NCBI GenBank assembly: GCA_003508835.1
Contig: PUFA01000014.1
Location: forward strand, 3,664,501 to 3,728,500
DNA: 64,000 nt
DNA from: Eonycteris spelaea
Taxonomy: Eukaryota > Chordata > Mammalia > Chiroptera > Pteropodidae
Reading direction: 5' to 3'
Positions 40,371 to 53,220 of the stretch are shown in pieces (position 1 is the first letter of the stretch; each line of letters begins with the position of its first letter). The position numbers and the translations under genes are program-made. The notes below the pieces were generated by a model. The model worked only from the letters and a program-made list of their open reading frames with translations, ran no database searches and was not told the DNA's origin.

Positions 40371-40954
40371 CCAGATCAAGAGTCTCATGGTGGCAAATAG
40401 CTAATGATCCATTCCAGCCTTTATTGGATAATCATTTTAACCATATCAAGATACTAACTGAACTCTTTCTTGGACTCAGTCCTACATTCCTCGGAGATAC
40501 GATTTTATTGGTGGGTTTTAGTCGGATATTAACTTCTGATGTAATTACACATGAAGACCGGGTCGGGGGTGGGGGACCATGCAGTCCAAAACTGCTTCCG
40601 GGCGCGGCCCTGTGGATGTGATTCACAGCCCCCAAACCGGGCACTCCCCGCTAGCCTTGGAGTGACAGATTTTAGCTGGGCAGCTCCGTCTGCGATCTGA
40701 CCTAGGTGGGCGACGGTGCAGAAGCAGGCTGGAATCACTGAGCCCCGTGCTCCCTGCACTGCGTGTGGGGCAACAAGAGTCTGTGCTGACGTCCCTGCAT
40801 CTTTCCGGAGCTCACCGTGGGGCAGGATGCTGCGAGGCTCAGTCTCGCCTTCGTGGAGCATACGCCCCAACGGAGGGCTGACCAGGAAGGTGCAAATATG
40901 ACCCACTGTGAAATGTGGCTGAGACCCTCTGTGTTTAAAAAGAGAGGCTATCGG

Positions 40955-41150
40955 CTGTTGGATGATGACATTTACGTACCAGGCGTTGTGTACATTTGAT
41001 CCTTAAACTTCACGACAAAGTTGCCAGAAGGCGTTATTATATGTCTCTTACAGATCAGGCAACTGATGCTCAAGGAGGTTAGTTAACTCCCATTTCTCAT
41101 ACGCAGCGAAATTTAGGATTTGATCCCAAGCCTGGTGAGTTCTAAGCCAG
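40955..41150 (-). repeat. MIR-class SINE
   Basis: TACCAGGCGTTGTGTACATTTG, TCTTACAGATCAGGCAACTGATGCTC and GGATTTGATCCCAAGCC give reversed MIR order. Confidence 0.75.
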
Positions 41151-41799
41151 TAGTGTTCCCAGAATGAGGTATCGCTTTCTCGAGACCTAGTAGATCACAC
41201 AAGCAACACCTTAGTAATTCACAATGCTGTGATTCAGGAACGCCATTAGAGGCTACATGATGCCAAACCATGTGACGAAATAGCGAAGCGTTCCGTCAGC
41301 GGTTGGCGGCCTGGACTTTAGTCTAGACTAATTCCAGTCATTTGGGGTTGGGAAGACTTCAATGAATTAACTCATTATTTCTCTTTTGTGCTTACTAGTT
41401 GCTCCGACAGTCATCTAGATGCTAGTGTTCGCCTGGTCCAGGCTTCTGCCACAAACGGAGACTGGCCCAGGGAAGGAAGAGGGCCCGGATGCTCTGCTCT
41501 TCGGGTTTCTGAGGGTGGCAGGGAAACACGGACAGGCCTGGGCTGTGGTCAGCGTGTCCACTGTGCGAGAGGGTCGGGTAGTGGAAACAGGGCCGGACTT
41601 CCAGTCCCAATATCCGGCTCCTTGCTCCGCTCCTGCCTCTAACAATGCTGGGACTCAGACAGAGTCACTCATGGTCCTTGGGCTCCAGCTTCCCAATCTC
41701 TAAAACGGTTCATTAAACCCGACTTGATTTCTTCTGTGCACTAGAATAATAATAGCTATTAGTGTGTGAAAAGAAGAGTTTCCACCTAATAATAATGGT
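41151..41799. other. Unassigned upstream sequence
   Basis: No gene or repeat could be supported. Confidence 0.45.
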
Positions 41800-41960
41800 T
41801 AAAATTTACTGGAGCATTTTTTTCTTCACAAATAGAAGAGGTAGATCCTCTTATTAGCCCGTTTTACAGACGAGGCAACTGAGAGCCCGAAGGGTGAAAT
41901 GTACCCAACAATGTACCCAAACCACGTCAGCTGGGACCCAGAGCAGAGCCCTGGTCTACT
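41800..41960 (-). repeat. MIR-class SINE
   Basis: ATTAGCCCGTTTTACAGACGAGGCAACTGAG is the reversed MIR core. Confidence 0.8.
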
Positions 41961-42699
41961 GACCTGGCTAGAGTCTATCATTTGTAGAACTGTCATTATC
42001 ATCACGCAAGGCCCTGATCCAGGAAGCCCAGGGTGTGACCTATGCAGGGCGGGTGCTGAGGTAGGGGGCAGCTACTCTGAGCTGGACTGCCTCACCTTCC
42101 TCATCGCCAAGGAAACAAGCTCGTCCTTGCTGTTGCCATGGAAACCATAGCACCTTCACCATGGAGACAAACTGCTGGAAGGCAGCTCCTTGAGTGGGCG
42201 GAGGTACCTGCAGAGAGAGGGGGGGAGAACATGCTCCCAGATACCCCTTTGTCGTCTGAGAGGCAGTACCCAGTAGGAGCCCAGGCTGGAAATTCTGCTC
42301 AGGCATGTGGAGGCCTTCTTGGAACTGTGCAGAATCACCTGTCAATCCCGGGTGTCCCTGGAGAAACGTAGGTCAGAAGAATCATTTTCTGAATGTATTT
42401 CTAGAGGCTGCCTTTCTTTTAGTCCACCACTTTCCAGATAGAAGGAAATGCCCAAATTTTCCTGTCTCACAAATGCTAAAAATTTGCCAGGCCAGGTCTT
42501 CTTTTGGTCTAATTTTGCTGCTGACCTGCTGGGTGGCGTTAGGTAACTCGGCACCTGTCAGGTGGACTGGGCGGGATGCCCTGGTGGCCTTTGGGCTGCC
42601 AGATCTCTAGGCCAGTATGAGTGCTTTACATAAGGATGAGGGCCCATCCCAGGGCACCAGACTTTTATTCTGTGTGATAAGGGCATAAACATTTATAGA
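41961..42699. other. Unassigned upstream sequence
   Basis: No gene or repeat could be supported. Confidence 0.45.
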
Positions 42700-42920
42700 C
42701 TGCGTGTACTCTCTCTGGAGGCAGGCTGGTGCGACGGCCAAGGGCATGCGATGAAATCAGACTGCTTGTGCCCGGAGCCCTGACTCCAAGACTGATAATA
42801 ACATCTCTCTCCTAAGGTTCTTGGGGTGATTAAATGAGGCAAACTGGGCAGAGCTTTTAGCACAATGCCCAGAGCACGGCGACCCTCTAGGCAGGCTAGC
42901 AAATATTATCTGTCACTAAT
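42700..42920 (+). repeat. MIR-class SINE
   Basis: CAGACTGCTTGTGCCCGGAGCCC and TGATTAAATGAGGCAAACTGGGCAGAG, with AGCACAATGCCCAGAGC, are a sense MIR. Confidence 0.7.
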
Positions 42921-42949
42921 ATTTCATGAAGGATATTTTAACAACAAAC

Positions 42950-43000
42950 AAAGAAAAAAGAAAGAAAGGGAGAAATAAGAAAGAAAAGAAAAGGAAAAAA
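42950..43000. repeat. GAAA-rich polypurine tract
   Basis: About fifty bases of nearly pure A/G with GAAA units. Confidence 0.9.
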
Positions 43001-43789
43001 CCCTCGATCTTAGCCCAAATGACGGTGTTTAAATTGAATATGTTCAGATTTTGGGAAAAGTCACTTGCTGATTATCTGTTCTGCCAGGGTGGACCTGTGA
43101 ATCGCTGATTCAGGGATATTTAGGTTCTTAATGCGGTGAGAGGTGAGGCTTTTGTCATTCTTAACAGCTCTGATTAGCCAAAGGGCCCACAGCCAAAGAA
43201 GAGTGACAGGTCAGGGGCATTTAGCGTCCAGCCCAAACCCGAGTTAGGCCCCGGCTCTACCCCCGCCAAGACGCCTCCTTATAGGGCAGAATGGTTTCAG
43301 GAAATGAGGAAGCACGGGTGTGCAACCCCTCCCCGCCGTCCTCCCTGTCTGTCTGTGACATCAGCGTGAAGCCACAGCCGCAGTTCACTGAAGTCCTCCG
43401 GTCTGCTCTGGGATGGAGCCTCTCCCCGTCCCTGTTTAGTCCCTTGCAGAAGCTGGTCGCTGTGCTTCCACCCCAACCGCACCCCACCTTCCCACCCCTG
43501 GCTGCCTCAAAGCCTCTAAGAGGAGACTAATTTGGAGAGGCCTGCCTTCCTATTTAGTGTCCCTCTGACTGTCCCTGTGGGGACTGGGTGGTAGGGGCGG
43601 TGGGAGGGTCCATAAATGCACTGAGAGCCAGAAAGCCTGAAGATACCAGAACCTAGAGAGAAAAGTATTTGCAGTCAGAGCAAGCAAACAACTTCATCTC
43701 TGGGTCTTTGTTCTTCTTTACTGAAAAACAGGCCATCTGGTCCACCTTGCAGCTGTGATAAGATAATAGATGGACTCGTCAGAGTAATA

Positions 43790-44340
43790 TCCAGATTTTG
43801 TGGGGCCTAAAGCTTATTCAGTTTGGAGGGGTCTTTTTAAGAAGAATACAAATTTACAAGTACAAAATTAAGTATAAAAGGGAATATTTACTTAGGTGAA
43901 AGAAGTGACATCAAATGACAACTATAAAACCAACAAATACTACAAACATCAAAAATCCAGGAAAATAACATAATGTATTTTATTAATCAACTTACATGGT
44001 TCTATACTACTTTTTTCTACTTTTTTTTTTTTTTTTTTGCCATGTACTCTTTGACGGCTTCTTTATATGACAATGATTTTGGGATAGCATTTTCAGTCTG
44101 TTCCCTAGCATGTTTGATGTTCAAAATTTGTTTTCATGATTGATAGTTTCGAGTAGGTGTCAATGAGAAACAAATTCTCTGCTTGCAATTGCACATATTC
44201 ACGGTGGGAAGAATTTTCCATGAACTTATTCTGATTTGCTTCTCCTCCAAACCCCATATTTAAATTTTTACAGCCAGAACGCTTTCATTTCACAATATGG
44301 CCTTTAGTCCTGCAACTTTCTGTCACGGTACCTGGTGAGT
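43790..44340. repeat. Suspected old interspersed repeat, family unknown
   Basis: AT-rich sequence with a T18 run at 44021-44038, GGGGCCTAAAGCTTATTCAGTTTGG and GTATAAAAGGGAATATTTACTTAGG. It feels repeat-derived but I cannot assign a family or ends. Confidence 0.3.
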
Positions 44341-45155
44341 CCACACAGCAGGTCCTAGGAAGATGCCTAGAAGCTTGAAGGGACTTTGAAACATGTCAAT
44401 ACACCCCACTAACCCAGACACTGGGCTCACTCCTAACAGTTACATAGCCCAGGATGAGCCTATGAATGGAGGCCCACAGTCCATCAGTTTAAAATAAATA
44501 CATGGAAGTTATCAATAATGCCAACAAACTACCAAATAAATTCTATTCCATCCTTCTACTTTGACAATCTGCAAGGCCAGGCTCGAGTTTAAAATTCTCA
44601 GAATCCTCAGAGTTCCATATTGGACCGTGTCGTCTGGGGAAAGTTGCTGTGCCCCCCGGCTGGGTGCCTGTCTCTTTCCCTGGGAGAAAGCTTTGTGTTC
44701 ATCCCATGAGGGGCTTGCACATGCATGTGGACACCCCAAATTCCTTGTCTAAGAGCCATTACTCCCTTGCAAACAGTCACTTTGGTCACCTGGCTGTGTA
44801 CGCCAGAGTGTGGTCAGCCTTTGGGAGGACGTGGGTCAGAGGCTGTGAGAGCCCGGGCAGCAGGGCTGGGGTCCTGGCAGGGAACCCCCCATCCTGTTTG
44901 CTCAGTGTGTCACTCTAGGCCTTTTGACAAGCAGGTGCCGAAATGGAGTTAGGGATGCCAGAGGTTTACTGGGGGAAAAAAAACATGTGTGAAAGATAAA
45001 GGGAGAGGAAGTGGGATTGGGGAGGGGAGGCCTTCAGACTGCAGGCTGATCTCAACCCTGGGACGTTTCCTTTTTCAAGGGAAGGGGCAAAACTGGGTGT
45101 GGAGAGACTCCCGCTGCAGTGTCCACCTTGAAAAGTTTTAGTCAACCCCATAGGG

Positions 45156-45375
45156 CAGCGGTCCCCAACCCCGGGCTGCAGACCGGTACTGTCCGTGGCT
45201 TGTTAGGAACCGGGCCGCACAGCAGGAGGTGGGTGGCGGGCTGGCAGCAAAGCTTCGTTTGTATCTGCAGCCGCTCCCCAGCGCCAGCATCACCGCTCGG
45301 CTCCGCCTCAGGTCATCGGCGTTAGATTCTCACAGGAGCACTGGTCCCTGGTGCCACAAAGGTTGGGGACCACCG
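45156..45375. mobile_element. Short non-autonomous hAT transposon with TIRs and 8-bp duplication
   Basis: The element starts CAGCGGTCCCCAACC and ends GGTTGGGGACCACCG, giving 15-bp terminal inverted repeats with one mismatch. It is bounded by CCATAGGG (45148-45155) and TCATAGGG (45376-45383), an 8-bp duplication with one mismatch, as expected of hAT elements. Internal landmarks GTTAGGAACCGGGCCGCACAG and CTCGGCTCCGCCTCAGGTCATCGGC belong to a hAT-Charlie family common in eutherians (MER30-like). At 220 bp it is internally deleted and has no transposase. Confidence 0.88.
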
Positions 45376-45383
45376 TCATAGGG

Positions 45384-46084
45384 AGTTCCAGAGCAAAGCT
45401 TGCCCAGGAGAGGGCTTCTGGTGTGCTCTGTCACTGCTGGGTGGCCTGTGTGCAGCTGGGAGTGGACGACCCTTGCAGCCCACTGGCAAGGTCCTTCGGG
45501 AAGAGAGACACACAGAGCAGCCTCCCTGACCGCCACTGTCCGCGGTCGCTGGATGGGCTGTGTAAGGGGAACTCTGTGTTCTGGGGCCCCTATGTGACCT
45601 CCTCCTCTGCCACCGAGGCTGTCTGTCTGTGTGCTCACTGGGCTAGTGCATGGGCTCCCGCATGTGCTAGCCGACGTCGGATGGCGGAGTTATTCTGTCT
45701 GCTTGGTTATTCAGGCCCCTTTCATGACGGCTGATGTCTGGCGATTAACAGTAAAGCAAAGACCGCCATCCTTTATGCCCCTCGCCTTGTGCGTGTGCAT
45801 CTGCCTCTACCCCAGACGTGGCCTGACAGTTCGGTCTTCTAGGTCGGCCCCTGACCAACCGCCAGGCCCTTTGCCCCTGCCGCGACTTCACATGTTCTCA
45901 CTCTTGGCAGTTTCCTTCACACGAAGTGCACGGCCTCGTGCACAGCTTCAATCGCCACTGTTGGGAGGGCCACTGTCTCTGACAGTCCTGCCCTGAGTGT
46001 CGCTGCAAGCGGGCGGGCACCAGTGTCAGCTGGCATTTCTTACTAAACCGGTCTGTCTGTGAATCGAGTTTGAGCTTTCCTCCT
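45384..46084. other. Unassigned upstream sequence
   Basis: No gene or repeat could be supported. Confidence 0.45.
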
Positions 46085-46089
46085 CCTTC

Positions 46090-46440
46090 AACACACACAT
46101 GTGTGCACACACGCATGCATGCACACGCACAGGCATGCACACAGGCACTCACACATGCATATGCATGCACACAGCCACCCACACATGCACCTCACACATG
46201 CATGCACACACACATATGCATGTACACAGCCGCTCACACAGTACACCATGCACACCCCACACAATGCAACACAAATGCACACATGCACACACATGCACAC
46301 AGCCACCCACACACACACCCGAACATGCACACACACACATGCACACAATATGCACAGGCATGCACACAGCCGCTCACGCACATACACACATGCACACCCC
46401 CACACACATGCACACACATGCACACGCGCACACACACACT
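46090..46440. repeat. CA-rich degenerate minisatellite
   Basis: About 350 bp of ACACATGCAC/CACACA units with irregular higher-order blocks containing CACAGCCRCTCACACA-like segments (about 46170, 46225, 46300, 46365). Long open frames on both strands here merely reflect the repeat composition. Confidence 0.95.
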
Positions 46441-48339
46441 TATTGACTGCCCATCTCTAGGGTCACTGTCATCTGTTAACCATCTCTATCGCTCTCTACA
46501 AGTCAAGTCCCTGGGCTTCCACTCCAAGCTTTGGGATAGTCTCCTAGTGTCGGCCCAGGCCTGCAGAGAAAAATGATAACTGAGCCTCTTCGTGATAGTG
46601 CCCTGGCACTTGGGGTTGCCAGATAAAACCAGGTTACCCATTAAATTTAAATTTCGGATAAACAATGAATACTTTTCGAGTATAGGCATGTCTCAAATAT
46701 TGCACCGGATATATTGAGACTTAAAAATTATTCCCTATGTACTTCAACACATGTCTTGCTACCTACGTCCCCTGCTTTTCAAAAGCCTCAATTATTGTAC
46801 TGCTTGGGTTTCCCAAGACTAGGGCATTCTTCCAAGTCTTTACCAGGGAAAATTATAGCTGTTGGGTTACCACATAACCCCATACAATACTTGGGACATG
46901 CTTTTACGAAGAAAGTCTTTATTATCTGAAATTCAAAGTTGAGTGGATGTCCGGGTTTTGTTTGCTCACTCTGGCAATGCTACTCTTACTATTGTATACC
47001 AGATGGCCTGGGTGAAAGATGTGTCCTTTGAGCCTTTCCATAGACCGTAATCCTCTGCCATAATGTAGCTGTTCCAATGTGTCCCCTTCCCTAAGCCTTT
47101 TAATCACGTTCTCCACCATCCACTATGGCAGTTCAGCCATTTGCCTTTGTTCGGTATAAAAACATGAACCCGTGACACCATGGCTTGGTCCCTTCCATGA
47201 CTTTGCAAGTGAAAGACCCTGAAACTTCAGCTCCATTCCTTTACCGGTAAATCCATCTCTGCATCGACCCTTGTCATTTTCACTCTGGGAAGTTCCTGTA
47301 ACTTGAGGTCTCTCTCTTTCAGAGGACAGCTGAGGTTCCCTGCCCCAGGGAAGGGATGCCATGGGTGAAGGCAGGCAGCCAAGATGGCAGTTCTTGTTTG
47401 AGTTTTTAATCACCGCCGTGGCAGAGCTTTAAAAAATTATTTTTTAAAAGATAAAAGAGTTTGGGTTATAAATATCTAGGCAATTTGAGCTTCAAACTCC
47501 TAATCCTTGAAAGATTCAGGGGATGAAGTTTATGCATGAAGAGTAGACTTGAAAACAAAAAAACATTTTTCCGACACCCCAAACTATTTATTGCTTAGTG
47601 AGTCCACAGGCTGGAGTCAGTGGCAGAGGGAGTGGAGGGCAGGGAGGCAGAAGTTAGGAGTGAAGAGAAGCAAGAGTTAGATATTGCCAGGTCACCCCAA
47701 GAAAAGGATCCTGGCTCACGCTCTTAGGGGAATGGCATAACAGAAACTTCCAGGCCCTGTTGGGAATTCGCCTGCAAAGAGGACTTTAGCCTCACTTCCA
47801 GACTGGAGCCCTGAGGTGGCAAGTCTCAGAGAGAATTTCCCCACAGGTCCAACCGACAGAGGTGGAATGGTGAAGGCCGTGGGCTGGCAGGACTGAGACA
47901 GCCCCCCCCCCCCCCGTGATGACAGCATGGCCACCACAATACGGGTGGCAGCCAAATGTTTCTGAGCTCCTGGAGTGCTGAGAGAGAAGACGACCTAGAG
48001 AGATCTTATAGGTGGGACAGGCACTTGTGCATTCGCTCCAATGACAGAGACCAGATGGGAACGAGAATGCCTTGAGAGAGGTGGATGAGGAAGTGTGGAT
48101 AAGAGCAACTGAATGCTGGGCACCCTGGGCGTCACCCGGATGCCCTTCATCTATGCGATGAGGCTCCCCTCCCCCGGAGGGGGGGAAGTGTTTCAGGAGT
48201 TAACATTGTGCCGGGATCCAGAAATGGCTCAAGAAACCATGAACCCACGGAGATTAAGTACCTGCCCCCTATCAGAAGGAACGCTCCACAAAAAATTAAA
48301 TTCTAGCAAAACAGAGTTGCACTTTGCCCCACGTGAACT
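46441..48339. other. Unassigned upstream sequence
   Basis: No gene seen. A C14 homopolymer lies at 47902-47915. Confidence 0.45.
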
Positions 48340-48860
48340 GGCAATGTGAGGTCTCGTATCCACCGCACAGGGTCACAGCCAGGACCACGTGAGAACACAG
48401 CGCACGTCCGCCAGCATCGCCTGCGGGTCACGGCTGGGCGTCCTGGCTCTGGGCGGTGGGAAGCTGACCTCGCTGGCCGCGCTGGGCGTAGCTGTCCTCT
48501 GGCTTCCAGTTGGGTTTGGCCAATGGGAGGCACCAACAGGAAATGGGAGGGGGCGGGAGGAAAGAGCGACGGGGTATCCATTCCTTGGGTTTGGCGCTGG
48601 CTCCGGCCTGGTGGCCTCCTCTTCGGGCACCGGTCAGCCCAGAATTCCAGTAACCGCTCCCTCTTTTCCCCCTCCGGGCTCAGGGGTGGCTGGGGCTCTC
48701 CTGCTCTCGCCGTCCCCAGATGCTTCGCTGTCCCATCCCGATTTCCCTCAACGCTGTGTACACCTTTGTAAACAGTCCCTTCGTTTATACCGCCATGAAT
48801 CACCTCTTTGAACAGTGCCATCTGTTTCCTGCTGGGAGTCTGGGTGACGTAGCTGTTATC
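48340..48860 (+). repeat. CpG-bearing old interspersed repeat, family not assigned
   Basis: CACCTTTGTAAACAGTCCCTTCG and GCCATCTGTTTCCTGCTGGGAGTCTGGG resemble the 3' end of a dispersed mammalian element, with GGCCAATGGGAGGCACC upstream. Family and exact ends are not certain. Confidence 0.5.
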
Positions 48861-48899
48861 GGGATTGCTTTTAGTTTGAGAAGCGTATCTGATTTCCTG

Positions 48900-49060
48900 T
48901 GCAGTCCCAGGGGGTCAGCAATCATTCCTGAGCCTCGATTTCTTTATCTGTTGAATGAGCCGACAGGGCCTCCCGCCTTTCCTATTTCAGGGGACGTTGT
49001 GAGAATTCAATGAGCCAAGACAGGTGAAAATACTCTGGGGGAAAAGGAGCTCTGTTATGA
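48900..49060 (+). repeat. MIR-like SINE
   Basis: CTCGATTTCTTTATCTGTTGAATGAGC and GGGACGTTGTGAGAATTCAATGAG fit the 3' half of a sense MIR. Confidence 0.65.
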
Positions 49061-51369
49061 GAATGATTAAAATAAGGGCAGTGAAGTTTGTTCCTGCCCG
49101 CGGATGGCTTCTGACCCCTCTCTCTCCTCTCCAGCACCCGCACCGGTGACTCAGTCTTCGGTCCTTGGCAAAACCGTCCTCCTCTGTTGCAAAGCCCTGC
49201 GCTGCTGAAGGATGAAGCTTTGTGACCAGATACATCACACAGTTCTCAGTGCTGCTGCCACCACATTTGGACGAATGACCCCAGTAGGCCCCAGGCTGGG
49301 CTGCAGCCCTTCTCCGAAGCAGAGGCGCCCACACCCGGCTCCTGCAGCCAGCCTCGGGGGAGTGTTGGCTGAGTGCTGGCTGACCTGGCTGAAGTCACGT
49401 GAGCACCCAGGCTCCTCCCATCGGGCAGGAGGTGGGCGGGGCCGGACTCCGTGAGAGGGGGCGTGGGCTCAGGCTTCTCCAAGCTCAGGGCAGAAAGAAA
49501 AACTGCTAGTGGTGGGAGGGGGATATGCATGGCCAGGTGGGCTGGGATTACCTGGAGCTGAGAGCGATTGCGGCAGCCCTCTGGGAATGGTTTTAGCTCG
49601 TGCCCATCTCAGAACAGGAGCCTCCTTCCAGACTCTGAATCCATCAGGTGTTTCCACTGTCCCTTTTTCCCAGCCCATCCTCTCCACATGGCCTGATAAG
49701 GGAGGAACACCAGGATTAGCAAGTTTTACCAGTGGCCTTGGAGTGATCAAGAAATTTCTTCCCCCGGTTGTTTAATAAGTCCATACTCCCGCAGCTGCAG
49801 AAAGAACTTGCACAGATCAGTTCAAGACTTGTGCTGCTGAGTTAAGCAGAAACCTGCCTTCGTGGATTATTCAGACACGTTTATTTTTTGTTTTCTTTCT
49901 CTTTCTTCTCGTAAAGAGGCCTAGAGGCAGAGCCCAGGACTGTTAACCGTACTCATGAAGGCTTTTGCGCCCACTGACTCACCGCCAAGCATCCGCCCCT
50001 CTTGCATCTGAGAGTGGAGGGACGAGGGCAGGACCGAGGGTGAAGGACTAAAGGACGATGCCAGTCAGGTCTATTTTCTTTCGAAAACTGAACCCAAATA
50101 CTCACCCAGTGTATCACTAGCACATCTGGGCCACGTGGGCTTTTACGGCCTCTCCTGGGAATCGAAACCCTCATCGATTCCGTGGTACCCATGGGAAAGT
50201 CTGTTCTCATCACAAATTCTGTGATCCAGTTGACCATCTGGACATGGACCAACCTAACTTGGAAAATGCCCGGATCAGCTGTAATCAGACATGCCAAATC
50301 CGGCAGTGAGACTGGACGTGGAAAGTCGGGTGGGGTTTGGGGAGCGAGAGAGGAAGGTAGCACAACAGCATGACGATGCTGGGAAAAGGCAGAAGGCGTC
50401 AGTACACATGGCCGCGTGCCCTGTCAGTCTCCAGAGAGCTCCGAGGGGAAGGCGTCCCCGAGCCCCCTCTCTGTTGAGAGACTCCTGCCTGAGCGTCTCT
50501 GTTCTGTCTGGTTTGATTCAATGGGGAACAATGCCTGGGCCCACTCCCTGGTCCTTCCCCTAGGGTTCCTGCCGTTGGCTCAGGCTATGGGAGCAGGAGT
50601 ATGAGACAAAGGCCTTCCGGAAGCTTCCAGATTTAAACCAATCCCACGCACATGACAGAGCTGCCTATAGAGAACTGTATTATAGCCTAGTGCCAGGGTA
50701 TATATTTATCTGTGCCTGAGATTCTCGTCTCTTGTTTAAAGAAAATCCACACATTTGGCCAAAAAGGCAAAGTGGAAAAAATGTACTGTTGAACAAATAC
50801 TCAGGATGGTTTTTCAGAATGTTTGAAATGATGAACTGAGTGAAAAAAAAAAAATGCCTGTGGCTATATTTGGGGGTCTGATTCCAGGGTCCCTGCCAAT
50901 GGAGTTCACACAGCCTGAGTGTTTTTCCATGTCTATTTATAACTATCCACACATTCACACACACAAAAATGTGGTGGACATTTGACTTAGTTTTTTAAAT
51001 GGCCAAAATGTTCTAGCTATATCAAGTTACAGCACGTGACAGCCTTGAATTCAGCCCGCGATTAGTCTTGCTTACTGGAGAAGGGATTAATCAATGCGAA
51101 GAAAGCAACGTAATAAGATCCTTTGGGAATTTGAAAGTATGAAAACAACTTTTCCTTTACTTCCTTTTAAAAATTCAACAAAACTTTACTGAGCACCAAC
51201 TATGCGAATAGCTTACTTGAGACCTAGATGTGAGGAAGACATAGTCCTGACCCCAAAGAGTTTTATTACAGCTACTGGAATAAAATACTTGAAAAAGATG
51301 CTCGGTGCCTTCATTGAACTGCTGACGCATGCATGTGGCCCACAGAAGAGGGAGTGAATGCCGTGAGCA
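49061..51369. other. Unassigned upstream sequence
   Basis: No gene or repeat could be supported across about 2.3 kb. Confidence 0.4.
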
Positions 51370-51720
51370 TCTGATTGTCTCCCAGCATCCATTCCCACTG
51401 CTCCCTTTGGGGAGACATGTGGTTTCCAGGAAGTAGAGTCTCCTGCCCAGCTCCAGATGTTGAACACATGACCTGGTGTGGACAGTCAGTGCACTTCATC
51501 CTCCCGGGCACAGTGATGGGCTTGGAGATGACCATATGCTCTAAGCTGGGTCAGTCAGAGTGAAGGTAGGTCCTTTGGCAGGGAGTACTAAACCAAGACT
51601 CTTCTGGTTTTTGTTGGATGTGAAGGGGAAGCCCCGGGAGCTGCCGAAAGCTATTTTGTACCCGTGAGGGTCAACCTTCAGATGAGGCTGACTGCAAAAG
51701 GTGAATGAAGAGATGAAAAT
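51370..51720. repeat. Suspected old interspersed repeat
   Basis: AAACACATGACCTGGTGT-like and ATCATGTGGCCC-like blocks, with GCTGGGTCAGTCAGAG, recall a dispersed mammalian repeat. Family not assigned. Confidence 0.35.
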
Positions 51721-51961
51721 TAACTAGTCCCTAAATCATCAGAATATTCCTTACCTAACACCATTTAGAAGCAAGATTTGAGAATTAATTCTTACTAACG
51801 TTAGTGTCCTAAATAAGCAAGTAATGGAATGATTTCCATTTTGTTAAGTCATTTTAGATCATTAAATAGGAAGGTCACATTGCTTTGCTCTCCGGTTGCT
51901 TAAAATGAAGTTCTGGGGTACTCTCAATATACCCGCAAGTGCTTCTGTATGATGATGAAGG

Positions 51962-51966
<5 letters not shown>

Positions 51967-52006
<40 letters not shown>
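51967..52006. repeat. (TG)20 microsatellite
   Basis: Uninterrupted TG dinucleotides. Confidence 0.98.
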
Positions 52007-52008
<2 letters not shown>

Positions 52009-52849
52009 TTTCAGGCAGAATTTCACAGCGTGTTTTTCGGGCATTCTTAATCATTGTTTGGAGCTGTCATCTTGGCCATAGTTGTGGTTAGGGACATTCA
52101 TGAAGAGGAAGTGGTCCCAGAGTTGAGATAAAATCCTGTGTTATATGGGTTGTGTGAACCCAATTTGACCACTTGACATTTTGAGTCTAAAGAATCTTTG
52201 AATTTCTCAGACCCTGGCAGAATAAGAGAACATCTTGGATGTTTATAAACTCCAATGACCTGTTTAATCCTCCCCACTTGGAGGAATAGTTAAATTTCTG
52301 GACCCCAGTTTTCCAAGGCTTCCCAGGATGGATGTGTGCCATCAGCTCCCCCTGCAGGTCTGAGACCTATCTGCCAAGGAATGAATGCTTGGAGGTCCTC
52401 TGTGAAAATGGATTCTGGAGAGACTTTAAATCATGTCTCACAGATGGAACCTCTCCCCTGCTTAGAAGTGACCCACCATTCTGCTGGGAGCCACATGTCC
52501 TGGGAAAGCACCTGGGTCTGAGCCTGTAAATATACAAATGTGCCACAGGAAAACAAGGAGTCAACCGGAAGTCCTCAATTAGCATCTTCCCTGCACAAAA
52601 TGCACGTTGTAATATTCTCTCCTTGCTTTCATTCTTAAGCACCATGCCCTTTAGTGATTCATCATAGATAGAATTTCCCCTGTGAAAACCATGTGTTCGT
52701 GGTGTGTTAAGCTCACAAGCTGTTTAAGAAATTTTGGATTGTCCAAGTTCTATATGCTAGTTGGCTGATTCATTCACTCATTATATAACTATTGTGATAA
52801 GCATTGTGATATGTGATTGATATGGGACAGATCTTGTTTTAGGCACCGG

Positions 52850-53220
52850 ATAAAGAAAAGACGAAGGCAGACTAAGGTCCTAGCCTGATGGAGCTTCAGT
52901 ATCAGTGTGGAAGACACACAATAAACCAATGTATAATACCTTTTACGAGGAGATAGTGCTATAGAGAAAAAAAAAGGCTAGCAGAAGACCAAGTGAGAGG
53001 CTGTGGTGGCTTGGTGGTAAGTTGTCGAAATGGTAAGAGGTAGACAATTCTGGATATGTTTTGAGGGTAGAGCCATAGGGCTTGCTGGCGAATGGAATGG
53101 GGAAGTGAGAGAAAGAAAGAAACATCAAGTATGACGGCTGTGTTTTCGGCCTGGGCAGCTGGGCAATTAACCGAGATTGGGTAGACAGGGCGGGCGACGA
53201 GTTCAAATGGGCAGGCAGAA
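52850..53220. repeat. Old mammalian interspersed repeat, family not assigned
   Basis: GGTGGCTTGGTGGTAAG, TTCTGGATATGTTTTGAGGG and TTTTCGGCCTGGGCAGCTGGG are dispersed-repeat landmarks. It appears to be the same family as at 23590-24260. Confidence 0.5.

Noticed and set aside
46070..46576. Long open frames rich in His/Thr/Cys/Val around 46.1-46.6 kb
   Set aside because: They are translations of the CA-rich minisatellite in several frames on both strands.
20697..52006. AC/TG tracts as functional elements
   Set aside because: They are ordinary microsatellites; nothing in the context suggests more.
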